Shown piece by piece: positions 16,701-24,368 of a stretch of 37,459 nt of DNA (positions within the stretch are counted from its first letter, which is position 1; each line of letters starts with the position of its first letter). The position numbers and the translations under genes are program-made. This DNA is from Bdellovibrionales bacterium (lineage in GTDB: Bacteria > Bdellovibrionota > UBA1018). The notes below the pieces were generated by a model. The model did not search any database. It was given only the letters and a program-made list of their open reading frames with translations, and was not told the DNA's origin. The stretch spans positions 1-37,459 of the forward strand of contig CANCQK010000009.1 in NCBI GenBank assembly GCA_947380295.1. The letters are read 5' to 3'.

Positions 16701-17336
16701 CTAAAAACCGAATGGGATTGCCATTTTCCGCCTGAAGATTAACCATCCGTTGCCTTGCAGTTCGATGGTGGTCAATCTTTTAACGACCTCAGTAGTGGAG
16801 GTATCGTCAATTAAAGATTGTGTATTAACTCGAATCGTCTCAATTGATTCAGTAAGGTCCGAAAGCGGAATGCCAACTTCTTGTTGCAAGTCGGGCGGTG
16901 ATTGCATGTACTTTTGAGTGCGTTCTACGTAAAATCGACTTAAGAAATTTTCAATTGTCTGTTGAGCGGCTTGTTCGTCTCCTTCTCTAGCGGTAATCGT
17001 AATCATGAAAATATCACTTGGGTTATAAATCTTGGCGTTCTGCCCCTGTATAATTCTGATCCTGCCTTCGGAAGAACCAAGCCGTGGGTCGGTAGAACCT
17101 CGTGATGCATGAGTGATCTCAATTGTAGTTGGGCCGTGAGCTGGCCTAGCTGGAAAATCGATTCTCGAGTCTGAACCAGTGATGGTTTCGTATTGCGGTG
17201 TCTGTGGCTCTGAGTAGTTTTGAGTTCTAAGTGTATGATCTGTTGGTTGATGAATTTTTGTCTCTCTTGAGCAGGCAGTTAAAACTACACAACACAAACT
17301 GATTTTCAAATGGGATGCTAGAGTTTGATTTTTCAA
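16701..17336 (-). CDS. Unknown lipoprotein
   Basis: The 211-residue product starts with a short basic N-terminus and a hydrophobic stretch ending in the lipobox LTAC (Cys22), so it is probably lipid-anchored in the envelope. The mature part has a Pro/Thr-rich spacer and then a mixed alpha/beta region (about residues 90-211) that I do not recognise. The start is TTG 17336, with AGAAG upstream; a nearby ATG at 17343 is out of frame. It stands alone between accessory genes and its stop abuts the orphan palindromes. Confidence 0.6.
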   Translation of the reverse strand: MKNQTLASHLKISLCCVVLTACSRETKIHQPTDHTLRTQNYSEPQTPQYETITGSDSRIDFPARPAHGPTTIEITHASRGSTDPRLGSSEGRIRIIQGQNAKIYNPSDIFMITITAREGDEQAAQQTIENFLSRFYVERTQKYMQSPPDLQQEVGIPLSDLTESIETIRVNTQSLIDDTSTTEVVKRLTTIELQGNGWLIFRRKMAIPFGF

Positions 17337-17691
17337 AATTCATTCTTCTTTCTGCTTCATAATGCATCGGCGTTGAAAGACACAAAAATTCAGGCCGTAA
17401 AGTTACATGACTTGATTTTTTTTGTCAACTATCAATTGACCGAACTGGATTTGCGTTTGAATTGATTCAGTTTATTTGCATCTGAAAGCCTGCATAAAGG
17501 GTGAAAATTTCAGGAAAAGCCGACGGAGTTGGCGGGGTAAAAATCCATTTTTTCTACAGGAAAACAAGAGCTCCGTCCCCATCGATTCCCATCGATTAGA
17601 TTCAAGGGGGAGGGCAAAATGATTGGCGAGATGCAGGAAAAGATTTCGATTGTATGTTTTAACCGTACGATTGTATACTATAACCATACAT
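17337..17691. other. Intergenic region with inverted REP-like motifs and an operator
   Basis: About 355 bp with no convincing gene. Two inverted copies of the GACGGAG core face each other (GACGGAG 17522-17528 and CTCCGTC 17571-17577, the latter continuing as CCCATC), as in paired REP sequences. A duplicated ATCGATTCCC/ATCGATTAG stretch follows. The right end carries the promoter/operator of the MNT gene (17650-17690). Confidence 0.6.
17650..17690 (+). promoter_or_regulatory. Promoter within an inverted repeat upstream of the wHTH-MNT gene
   Basis: TTGTAT (17650-17655) and TATACT (17674-17679), 18 bp apart, form a good -35/-10 pair. An imperfect inverted repeat, TGTATGTTTTAAC (17651-17663) against CTATAACCATACA (17678-17690), matching at 9 of 13 positions, overlaps both boxes. 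The predicted transcription start is within about 8 bases of ATG 17692. The encoded protein begins with a winged helix, so autoregulation at this site is the natural reading. Confidence 0.6.
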
Positions 17692-18303
17692 ATGAAAAAC
17701 CGAAGCCTACTCACTGAAGTACTCAGTTCTAAAGTCCGAGCAGAACTGTTTCGACTCCTCTTCAATTCTCAAACCCCTGCACTTCATATGAGAGAATTGG
17801 AGCGGCAATCTAAATTAGCAATTGGCACGATCCAGCAAGATTTAAAAAAACTTTCTGCATTAGATTTGATCACTTCGCATCGCGATGGTAATCGCCTCTA
17901 CTTTCGGGCGAATCCCCATCACCCTCTCTTTCATGATATCAAAAATCTGGTCGTGAAAACTACCGGTGCGGTCCCACTCCTTGTCGAAGCTTTTCACAGC
18001 AAAGAACTTGTAGAATCGGATATTATCCTAGCATTTATTTTTGGCTCGATAGCTCGAAATGAAGAAAGATCAGAAAGCGACATTGATCTAATGGTTATTG
18101 GAAATATCGGACTAAGAAGAATATCTCACTTACTTGCAGGTATTTCTGAAAAATTAGGCAGGGAAATCAATCCTCACGTCCTGACTCCATCGGACTTCAA
18201 AAAGAAAATTTCTATAGAAGATCATTTTTTAACACAGGTACTGAAGACTAAGAAACTTTTCGTTATAGGAGATGAAAATGAGCTTGAAACAATGGGCCGA
18301 TAA
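17692..18303 (+). CDS. Winged-helix plus MNT-type nucleotidyltransferase (antitoxin-like)
   Basis: A 203-residue fusion. Residues 1-75 form an ArsR-like winged helix (SKVRAELFRLL, HMRELERQSKLAIGTIQQDL). Residues 110-190 are a Pol-beta-type minimal nucleotidyltransferase with GS (118-119) and the metal-binding pair in SESDIDLMVIG (Asp130 and Asp132). In characterised MNT/HEPN systems the MNT protein neutralises the HEPN toxin by adding nucleotides to a Tyr near its active site. Here the fused DNA-binding domain suggests that the antitoxin also represses its own operon. The frame opens earlier, but ATG 17692 fits both the domain start and the promoter. It overlaps the HEPN gene by 26 bp. Confidence 0.8.
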   Translation: MKNRSLLTEVLSSKVRAELFRLLFNSQTPALHMRELERQSKLAIGTIQQDLKKLSALDLITSHRDGNRLYFRANPHHPLFHDIKNLVVKTTGAVPLLVEAFHSKELVESDIILAFIFGSIARNEERSESDIDLMVIGNIGLRRISHLLAGISEKLGREINPHVLTPSDFKKKISIEDHFLTQVLKTKKLFVIGDENELETMGR

Positions 18304-18730
18304 TGGGTGGTTAAGAAATCATCAAACGACTCGGCAGGAGATCGAAAATCTCCTAGGCATTGTCGAAAGAGATCTACATGATGCAAATACTCAAGGAACA
18401 ATTTCTGATGATTGGAAGTTTGGTATTGCTTATAATGCGGCACTCAAGCTCTGTTCGATCCTGCTTTATGCGTCAGGCTACAAGCCTGAAAAAAATCTGG
18501 CTCATTATCGAACATTGCAGTCCTTACCTCTCATTATAGGTACGGGGAGAGCAGGGGATGCCGAATACTTAGAAAATTGTCGTATGAAAAGAAATGTTGT
18601 TGAATATGATTATGTTGGGGGAGTCTCTGAATCTGACGCTGAAGAATTAATTCAATTCGTAATTGAGCTCAAAATTGAGGTGATTCAGTGGCTCACTAAA
18701 AATCATAGTGAACTAATAAAACGCCAGTAG
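18278..18730 (+). CDS. HEPN-domain protein (toxin-like partner of MNT)
   Basis: A 150-residue all-helical protein resembling HEPN domains of the SAV_6107-like kind. The usual RNase motif Rx4-6H is replaced by RNVVEYDY (Arg105, Asn106, Tyr110, Tyr112), so the catalytic His is missing. The Tyr residues could be the modification site used by the MNT partner, but this is inferred. ATG 18278 is chosen because AGGAGA (18267-18272) precedes it at proper spacing; an ATG at 18272 lies inside that site. It overlaps the antitoxin-like gene and so is translationally coupled. It could be a degenerate toxin or a non-nuclease member with a regulatory role. Confidence 0.7.
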   Translation: MSLKQWADNGWLRNHQTTRQEIENLLGIVERDLHDANTQGTISDDWKFGIAYNAALKLCSILLYASGYKPEKNLAHYRTLQSLPLIIGTGRAGDAEYLENCRMKRNVVEYDYVGGVSESDAEELIQFVIELKIEVIQWLTKNHSELIKRQ

Positions 18731-18786
18731 AATCTGAAAGCTGGGGGCGAAGAGTGCGAAGAGGTTCCTTAAGCTTTGGAGTGGAT

Positions 18787-19722
18787 TTACGCCTCGAATA
18801 CGACTTGGTTCCTCCCGCCGTTTTTTGCGGCGTAGAGGGCTTGGTCAGCTTTTTTGAGGAGTGTCTGCGAAGATTCGATTCCAGCCTGGAGTTCAGATAC
18901 GCCTAAGCTGCTCGTGACTGGGAGACGTTTGCCTTCGTAGATGAAAGGGTGAGTCTCGATTCCTAATCGAATGCGTTCGGCAATGTCCTCGGCGGTTTTT
19001 CCAGGGGTATTGGCGAGGAGGATCACGAACTCTTCTCCTCCGTATCGAGCAAAGAGGTCCTTGGGTCTGAGGTGGCTCTTTCGAATCAGTTGGGAGATTT
19101 CTTTGAGGACGTAATCTCCTGCGTCGTGACCGTAGGTGTCATTAATTTTCTTAAAGTGGTCGAGATCAAAAAAGATGATGCTGAAATCGGTGTGCAGAAC
19201 ACGGGCTCTTTTGAACTCGGCTTCCAGGGCTTCCATCAAGTAGCGTTTGTTATAAATCTGGGTGAGTGCATCCGTATGAGCGGCGCTCCCAAGGTTGCCG
19301 TAGAGAATAATTTCAAACTCTCCCTTGGGTAGAAATTTGAGAATCGTGCTCCCGACTTTGATCAGATCTTCTTTAGTGAGTTTTACTTTTTCTTTTGGGT
19401 TCAGACGCCGGTTGTTAATAAAGGAGCCGTTCGAGGAGCCCATATCAACGAGGTAAACAGCGTCTTTCTCTTTTTGGATTTGGGCATGGTTGCGGGAAAT
19501 TCCTGGGTCTGAAATGTAAATTTCGACCGCAGGATCGCGGCCAATGGTCATTTCATTTGTGGTGAGGAAAAAGCGGTGGCCCTGAGGGGTTCCTCGAATC
19601 AGGATGAGGCAGGCTTCTTGTTCTTTCGCCTTTTGAAGTTCGTTGAAGAGCGTGTTTTGCCCCTCCTGAACAATGCTGGTTTTATCTGTGGCATCCTCGG
19701 GTGGGAGTGACTTTTTGGCCAT
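18787..19722 (-). CDS. dgcB: FHA-GGDEF diguanylate cyclase, DgcB-like
   Basis: A 311-residue cytoplasmic protein expected to make cyclic di-GMP. A short N-terminal tail (with Thr12 and Thr15 in ATDKTSIV) precedes an FHA domain (about residues 37-130; GR 61-62, SRNHA, GSSNGS). A GGDEF domain follows (about 147-311) with intact GGEEF (228-232) and an intact inhibitory site RPKD (219-222) exactly five residues upstream. This is the architecture of Bdellovibrio DgcB (Bd0742), where the FHA domain binds a phosphothreonine in its own N-terminal tail and the enzyme is needed for prey invasion. The symbol is given by that similarity. Monocistronic by position; divergent to nothing nearby. Confidence 0.85.
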   Translation of the reverse strand: MAKKSLPPEDATDKTSIVQEGQNTLFNELQKAKEQEACLILIRGTPQGHRFFLTTNEMTIGRDPAVEIYISDPGISRNHAQIQKEKDAVYLVDMGSSNGSFINNRRLNPKEKVKLTKEDLIKVGSTILKFLPKGEFEIILYGNLGSAAHTDALTQIYNKRYLMEALEAEFKRARVLHTDFSIIFFDLDHFKKINDTYGHDAGDYVLKEISQLIRKSHLRPKDLFARYGGEEFVILLANTPGKTAEDIAERIRLGIETHPFIYEGKRLPVTSSLGVSELQAGIESSQTLLKKADQALYAAKNGGRNQVVFEA

Positions 19723-19769
19723 AGTTTAATGATATCTCGCTGGTGTGAAAATAAAAGCGTTAACTCAGA

Positions 19770-20450
19770 TTAATAGGATGAGAATGTGCCAAGATCTTGA
19801 CAGACGGCCTCGCATGCATTTTTGAACTCCTCCCATTGCTGTCTCCTTTGTGAGTGTGCAATGAGGAGGTATCCCGGTGTCGAGGCTGTTTTGAGAGATC
19901 CCCGGATCGTTTGGGCGCACTCTCGGATTTGTTCGGTTCCATAACGTCTCACCCATCGATCTGGGTGCCAACCATGAATTTTAGCGATCCACGGTTGACC
20001 TGTCATCGAGGAGCGAGGTTTGTCAGCGTCCCAGCAGGGGTCCCATACCAGGCCCAGATTCCGTCGGTGCTCAGGCATTGGATAGTCTCGAGTGCCCTGA
20101 GGACAATCCGAAAAAATGGGAAGACTCTGTAAGTTTGTAAGCGATTGGTTGAGGTGTCGAGGCTGAAGGCGAATGATGAGTGCATGGATTTGAAGGGATT
20201 CTTGAAGCTCTCCCAGAATGGTGATTTTTTCCTCATCAGTCTCATGAGATGACTCATGAGACTGACAAAGCCATGCGCTCGAAAATGAGCCGATCAGCTG
20301 ATGTCCTTCCCGAATGCATCTCTGGAGCTGTTTTTTGTGCTTGTTGCTCCAGCTCAAATAGGTAGGAAGATCCAGCTCCGACACCTTTAAAAGGGGATGA
20401 AGTGATTCATATTCAGCAGGTTCTAAGCCTGAAATACCAATGGAGATCAT
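19770..20450 (-). CDS. DUF72-like hypothetical protein
   Basis: A 226-residue protein without signal peptide or membrane segments. The C-terminal half (KIHGWHPDRWVRRYGTEQI) resembles the end of DUF72/YecE proteins, a TIM-barrel family of unknown biochemical function, but the match is partial and the protein is shorter than typical members. It starts 18 bp after the acyl-CoA dehydrogenase on the same strand, so the two are probably co-transcribed. A 6-bp inverted repeat (AGAGAG...CTCTCT) lies in the gap between them. The function is unassigned. Confidence 0.5.
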   Translation of the reverse strand: MISIGISGLEPAEYESLHPLLKVSELDLPTYLSWSNKHKKQLQRCIREGHQLIGSFSSAWLCQSHESSHETDEEKITILGELQESLQIHALIIRLQPRHLNQSLTNLQSLPIFSDCPQGTRDYPMPEHRRNLGLVWDPCWDADKPRSSMTGQPWIAKIHGWHPDRWVRRYGTEQIRECAQTIRGSLKTASTPGYLLIAHSQRRQQWEEFKNACEAVCQDLGTFSSY

Positions 20451-20468
20451 TTTTGAGAGAGCAACTCT

Positions 20469-21626
20469 CTATCCCGCTACGTCTGCGCCAAGCATCTGCC
20501 GGGCGATGATAATTCGCAAAATTTCATTGGTTCCCGCGCCGATCTCAATCAGCTTGGCGTCGCGCATGTAGCGCTCGACCGGAAACTCTCGGGTGTACCC
20601 ATACCCGCCCAAAATTTGGATGGCGTCCAGAGCCACCTGCGTAGCCATTTGGGCGCTCTGGAGTTTGGCTTTTGCAGCCATCATAGAGGCTTCTCGGTCT
20701 TGCATGAGGCCCAAGTCCCACATTTGAGCGGCTTGATAAGTGAGGGATCGGCAGGCTTCGTACCAAGCTGAGGCTTCGGTGAGACGCTCTTGAATTTGCT
20801 GAAAAGCGCCAATCGGTTTCCCAAACGCCATTCTTTCTTTGGCGTAGCGGGTTGCGACTTCGATCGATGAGCGGGCGATTCCCAACGAAATCCCTGAGAT
20901 CGTGATCCGCTCAAGATCGAGGTTTTGCATCATCATTTTGATGCTTTTCCCTTCTTGGCCGACGCGCTGGGCTTCAGGTAAAGAACAATTGGCAAATACG
21001 AGTTCGCCCGTGGGGGAGGCTCGCATCCCCATTTTTGAAAATTTCTTACCGGTCGAAAATCCTGGAGTGCCCCTTTGGACGAGAAAAGTTGAAATATCGT
21101 TTCGCTCTTCGCCAGTTCGAGCATAGCAGTAAAATACGTCACCAACGGGACCGTTTGTGATCCAAGACTTGGAACCGTTAAGAAGGTAGTGATGACCTTG
21201 GCGGATGGCCTTGGTTTTCATCCCGAGGGCGTCGGAGCCAGCATCTGGTTCGGACATACCCATGCCGCCAATCCATTCGCCCGAGATTAATTTTGGGAGG
21301 AATTGTTTCTTTTGGTCTGGGGTTCCATTCTTTGCGATTTGGTTGACGCATAGGATGGAATGGGCCAGGTAGGAGAGAGTAGTTGAGGCATCGACAGCGC
21401 CCATTTCTTCCATGGCGATCGTCGCAGAAACGGCGCCCATACCGGCTCCGCCCTCTTCTTCGGACACGGTGATTCCGAGTAGTCCGAGCTCACCCATTTT
21501 GAAGAACGCATCACGGTTGAAGCCTTCCTCGTGGTCTAGTTTTTCGATGCGAGGTGTTAGTTCCTGGATAGCGAACTGTCGCACACTCTCTTGTAACATT
21601 CGATGTTCGTCAGAAAAATACCACAT
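20469..21626 (-). CDS. Acyl-CoA dehydrogenase (isovaleryl/short-branched type)
   Basis: A 385-residue flavoprotein of the acyl-CoA dehydrogenase family. Motifs: MGMSEPDAGSDALGM, WITNGPVGDVF, the FAD/tetramer segment AFGKPIGAFQQIQ, and the C-terminal ILGGYGYTREFPVERYMRDAK with IGAGTNEILR. The Gly in GAGT replaces the catalytic Glu seen in the 7226-8368 enzyme. In isovaleryl-CoA dehydrogenases the base sits elsewhere in the chain (in the GLD/DLER segment, here NLDLERITI), which supports that subtype. AAGGAG lies 8 bp before ATG 21626. It heads a two-gene unit with the DUF72-like gene and is divergent from 21667. Confidence 0.87.
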   Translation of the reverse strand: MWYFSDEHRMLQESVRQFAIQELTPRIEKLDHEEGFNRDAFFKMGELGLLGITVSEEEGGAGMGAVSATIAMEEMGAVDASTTLSYLAHSILCVNQIAKNGTPDQKKQFLPKLISGEWIGGMGMSEPDAGSDALGMKTKAIRQGHHYLLNGSKSWITNGPVGDVFYCYARTGEERNDISTFLVQRGTPGFSTGKKFSKMGMRASPTGELVFANCSLPEAQRVGQEGKSIKMMMQNLDLERITISGISLGIARSSIEVATRYAKERMAFGKPIGAFQQIQERLTEASAWYEACRSLTYQAAQMWDLGLMQDREASMMAAKAKLQSAQMATQVALDAIQILGGYGYTREFPVERYMRDAKLIEIGAGTNEILRIIIARQMLGADVAG

Positions 21627-21666
21627 ATAGGTGACTCCTTGCTGAGTACGTGTAATAATTCATAAC

Positions 21667-23631
21667 ATGCTTGGGGGCGACGTCAATCTATACCCGATTC
21701 TGTTGTTGGTAAACTACTGGGAAATCCGTCCGTCGAGGATAGGAGCCCGCCTAGATGAACTGCTGAAACGTGGCATCACGCAATTTGCCACGTTTGTACC
21801 CTGGCAGGCGGCGGAATCTGATATCTCGAACTTGCTGTCGAGGGTCTTACAGGCGGCGGCGGACCGGGAAATGAGTGTTTATCTCATTTTAAGTCCGGAA
21901 GTTGGGGTTCATTACCCAAACTCCGGTTTTCCGAAGGATCTGATCGCGAAACCTGAAAACCGTGCTCAGCACAGTCAGTCGGGTCCAGTGACTTCGTACT
22001 CACCACCCAATTCATTTCACTTACCTTCACTTTTTTCTCCTGACTTTAATAAGCGATATTATAGCTTTTTGTCCAGGATGGATGGGATTTTGTCCGATCT
22101 AGCCCGGACTCAACCCCAATGGGTTTCACGCGTGACAGCGGTTCTGACGGGGAGTGTGTGGAAGTATTATCGATCTCCTGTGGCCTCGGCTCAGCATCCT
22201 TTTGGAGGTCCTGCCGGGGACTATTCGGCCCATGCCGCTGTGGCCTATCGCCAGAGGGTGGATCAGTTCTACTCTCAGCGGGAGTTTATGGATCCGACCC
22301 CATCTTCTGCTAACCGATGGAAAACTCGATCACTTGAAGAGGTGAATCGGCGTTGGTTTTACCAGCAGTCTGAGGCGGTCTTTAGAAATCGCTCGCTTCA
22401 TGCGATGAGAAAAAAATCGAATCAAGTCAAAATGACCGAAATGGAGCTTTTTACCCCTGAGTCAGATTCTAGCGTGATTTATAGCCATTTCCTACAATGG
22501 ATGGCCGGGGGACATATTGATTTCAATAAGCTGTCCAATCTTCTAGATGAGGCAGTGTCTCGTTCCTCTTTCTCCAATTCTTCTCCTGCTCCTCTTTGGA
22601 CTCACTGGACTTGTATGGGTGGGTTTAGAATGTTGGCCGAAGCCGAAAAGCAATTTCTGATCCTCAAGTCTCTCCTTTTAGGAGGAGGCCAGGGTGGTGG
22701 TGTTCTAATCGACGAGGCTGAATGGTTTTCTTTTTCTGCAGCATTTCGCGGACGTGTGGAGTCGATTGCGAGGAGTTTGGTCGAAAAAAGACTTCAGCTC
22801 AAGCCTCGGGCCTATTATTGGGTTCCTCACTTGTGGTCAGATTACGGTACTCTCTGGGACGAAATTCGGGAGCGTATGGGGCCTACAGTGCGAATGATTT
22901 CATCCCTTGAGCTGATTTTAACGGGGGAATCTGCGAACCTCTTAATTGTCGATCCTTCGACGATTATGACTCGTGAGACCATTCAAAAGCTTGTGGCTTG
23001 GACGAAGTCGGGTCGAGTGGTGGTCTTGCCTCGGACCAAGCTCTATACGGAGCTCGCCCGCCAGGAGTTGGAGCAGACGGTAGCTCAGACGCGCCGAATG
23101 GAAATTGATATCGGATTGACCTATCAGCTTTACGGATTGGGCGAGGGTAAGCTCATTGTCTACGATACCCTAGATGCTGTGAGTCTCAAAGGTGAGCCGC
23201 TTTCGGCTTGGCAAGTTTTTCTGAATGCCATTCTCTCGATCGCAGAGATTGAAAGCTACTGTCAGCTCAGCGATCCTCGATTGAAGGTGATTCCGCTCGA
23301 AGTAGAAGGGGATCGACTGGCCACTTTTATTCTCAACGGGTCTCCCCGCCCCGTGACCGCTGATATGGTGTACTCGCGGGAAGTTCAGGTGGGGGATCTC
23401 GGGCAGGCCTTGGTGAATGACTCTCAGTCCGGGCCTGAATTGGACTCTGCTGCTCCCGGGCACCGCTTTACTTTGGATGTGCCGCCGTTTGGTGTTCTTC
23501 CCTTGGTGGTCGAGGGATTTAATTTGGCTGCCTCCCGTGAACGTCATTTGGCTGCGGGGTTAGCAGTTGAAACGAGGGAAAGTGCGGATCAAGCTGCAAT
23601 GAACGAGCTTCCGGGGGGGTTATGGAGTTGA
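21667..23631 (+). CDS. Large conserved unknown, glycoside-hydrolase-like N-terminus
   Basis: A 654-residue protein without an obvious signal peptide. The N-terminal part (VNYWEIRPSRIGARLDELL, then FATFVPWQAAESD and ILSPEVGVHYPNSG) resembles the start of TIM-barrel beta-galactosidase-like enzymes (GH42/GH35 style). I cannot place the two catalytic acids with confidence. Residues 400-480 contain a Rossmann-like segment (ANLLIVDPS...GRVVVLPRTK) as in the trimerisation domain of GH42 enzymes, and the C-terminus looks beta-rich. It overlaps the next gene by 10 bp, so they form a coupled pair. ATG 21667 is 40 bp from the divergent acyl-CoA dehydrogenase start. Activity on prey or envelope polysaccharide is possible but not shown. 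Confidence 0.5.
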   Translation: MLGGDVNLYPILLLVNYWEIRPSRIGARLDELLKRGITQFATFVPWQAAESDISNLLSRVLQAAADREMSVYLILSPEVGVHYPNSGFPKDLIAKPENRAQHSQSGPVTSYSPPNSFHLPSLFSPDFNKRYYSFLSRMDGILSDLARTQPQWVSRVTAVLTGSVWKYYRSPVASAQHPFGGPAGDYSAHAAVAYRQRVDQFYSQREFMDPTPSSANRWKTRSLEEVNRRWFYQQSEAVFRNRSLHAMRKKSNQVKMTEMELFTPESDSSVIYSHFLQWMAGGHIDFNKLSNLLDEAVSRSSFSNSSPAPLWTHWTCMGGFRMLAEAEKQFLILKSLLLGGGQGGGVLIDEAEWFSFSAAFRGRVESIARSLVEKRLQLKPRAYYWVPHLWSDYGTLWDEIRERMGPTVRMISSLELILTGESANLLIVDPSTIMTRETIQKLVAWTKSGRVVVLPRTKLYTELARQELEQTVAQTRRMEIDIGLTYQLYGLGEGKLIVYDTLDAVSLKGEPLSAWQVFLNAILSIAEIESYCQLSDPRLKVIPLEVEGDRLATFILNGSPRPVTADMVYSREVQVGDLGQALVNDSQSGPELDSAAPGHRFTLDVPPFGVLPLVVEGFNLAASRERHLAAGLAVETRESADQAAMNELPGGLWS

Positions 23632-24368
23632 ACTGCGACTGGCGAAGTTTTCAATCTCTGTTTTTCCCAAAAAAGAAACTTTCTGCAACGTCTACTCAGA
23701 GTCCTGTTTATTTGATCACTGAAGGCCAGGTGGTGATCTCAGTTTTTGCGGATGGTCAGGATCTTGCGGACTGGACGGGTGCTACCTACGATGAGGTGGA
23801 GGCCGAGTTTTCTCATCGGGAAATCTACGCATACGATCGAGTTCAGGTCGATCAGTGGATGAGCCAGGCCGTTGATCAGGGGCATTTTTACGATCAGGTT
23901 CAGTTTTTGCGTGGTCAGTGTCAACCTGCACGAGTCCTAAAGAATCGGGGGCGATCCTACGATTTGAGCCAGCAAAGCCATTTTCTGCTTCGATCCTTAC
24001 AAACCTGGTGGAGGGTGGTTCTTCCCTCTCGTTATGGGATTTATATTTGCTTGGATCAGAATCCCGCTACTTCAATTTTCTTACAAGTTCATCAAGGACG
24101 CATGGACGGTTTTCAAGTGCCAGATCTTTCCTCGATGATTCCTGAAAGAAGGCGAGTCCCTAGCGATGTTGTGAAATACATCTCGGAGCATTATCTTGTT
24201 CCCGTTCAAGGGATGTATCTCACCTCAAAAGAGTGGGCGGAGTGGGCCGAGAGTGAAAACCCCTGGCCCCAAATCGCCGCTGCATTGAAAGCGGATCGGA
24301 CTAAGCTGGCCCCATTCAATTGGAGTATCGCAGCTTTGATTCTTCTCCGTGGTTATTTTGGAATTTAG
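23622..24368 (+). CDS. Unknown protein coupled to the GH-like gene
   Basis: A 248-residue soluble protein rich in Trp, Tyr and Gln with no family I recognise and no signal peptide. The start ATG 23622 lies inside the end of the upstream gene, preceded by a GGGGGG stretch that can serve as ribosome-binding site. This strongly suggests co-translation and a shared function with the GH-like protein. It ends overlapping by four bases the convergent phospholipase-D-like gene. The composition matches the neighbours, so recent transfer is unlikely. Confidence 0.55.
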   Translation: MELNCDWRSFQSLFFPKKKLSATSTQSPVYLITEGQVVISVFADGQDLADWTGATYDEVEAEFSHREIYAYDRVQVDQWMSQAVDQGHFYDQVQFLRGQCQPARVLKNRGRSYDLSQQSHFLLRSLQTWWRVVLPSRYGIYICLDQNPATSIFLQVHQGRMDGFQVPDLSSMIPERRRVPSDVVKYISEHYLVPVQGMYLTSKEWAEWAESENPWPQIAAALKADRTKLAPFNWSIAALILLRGYFGI

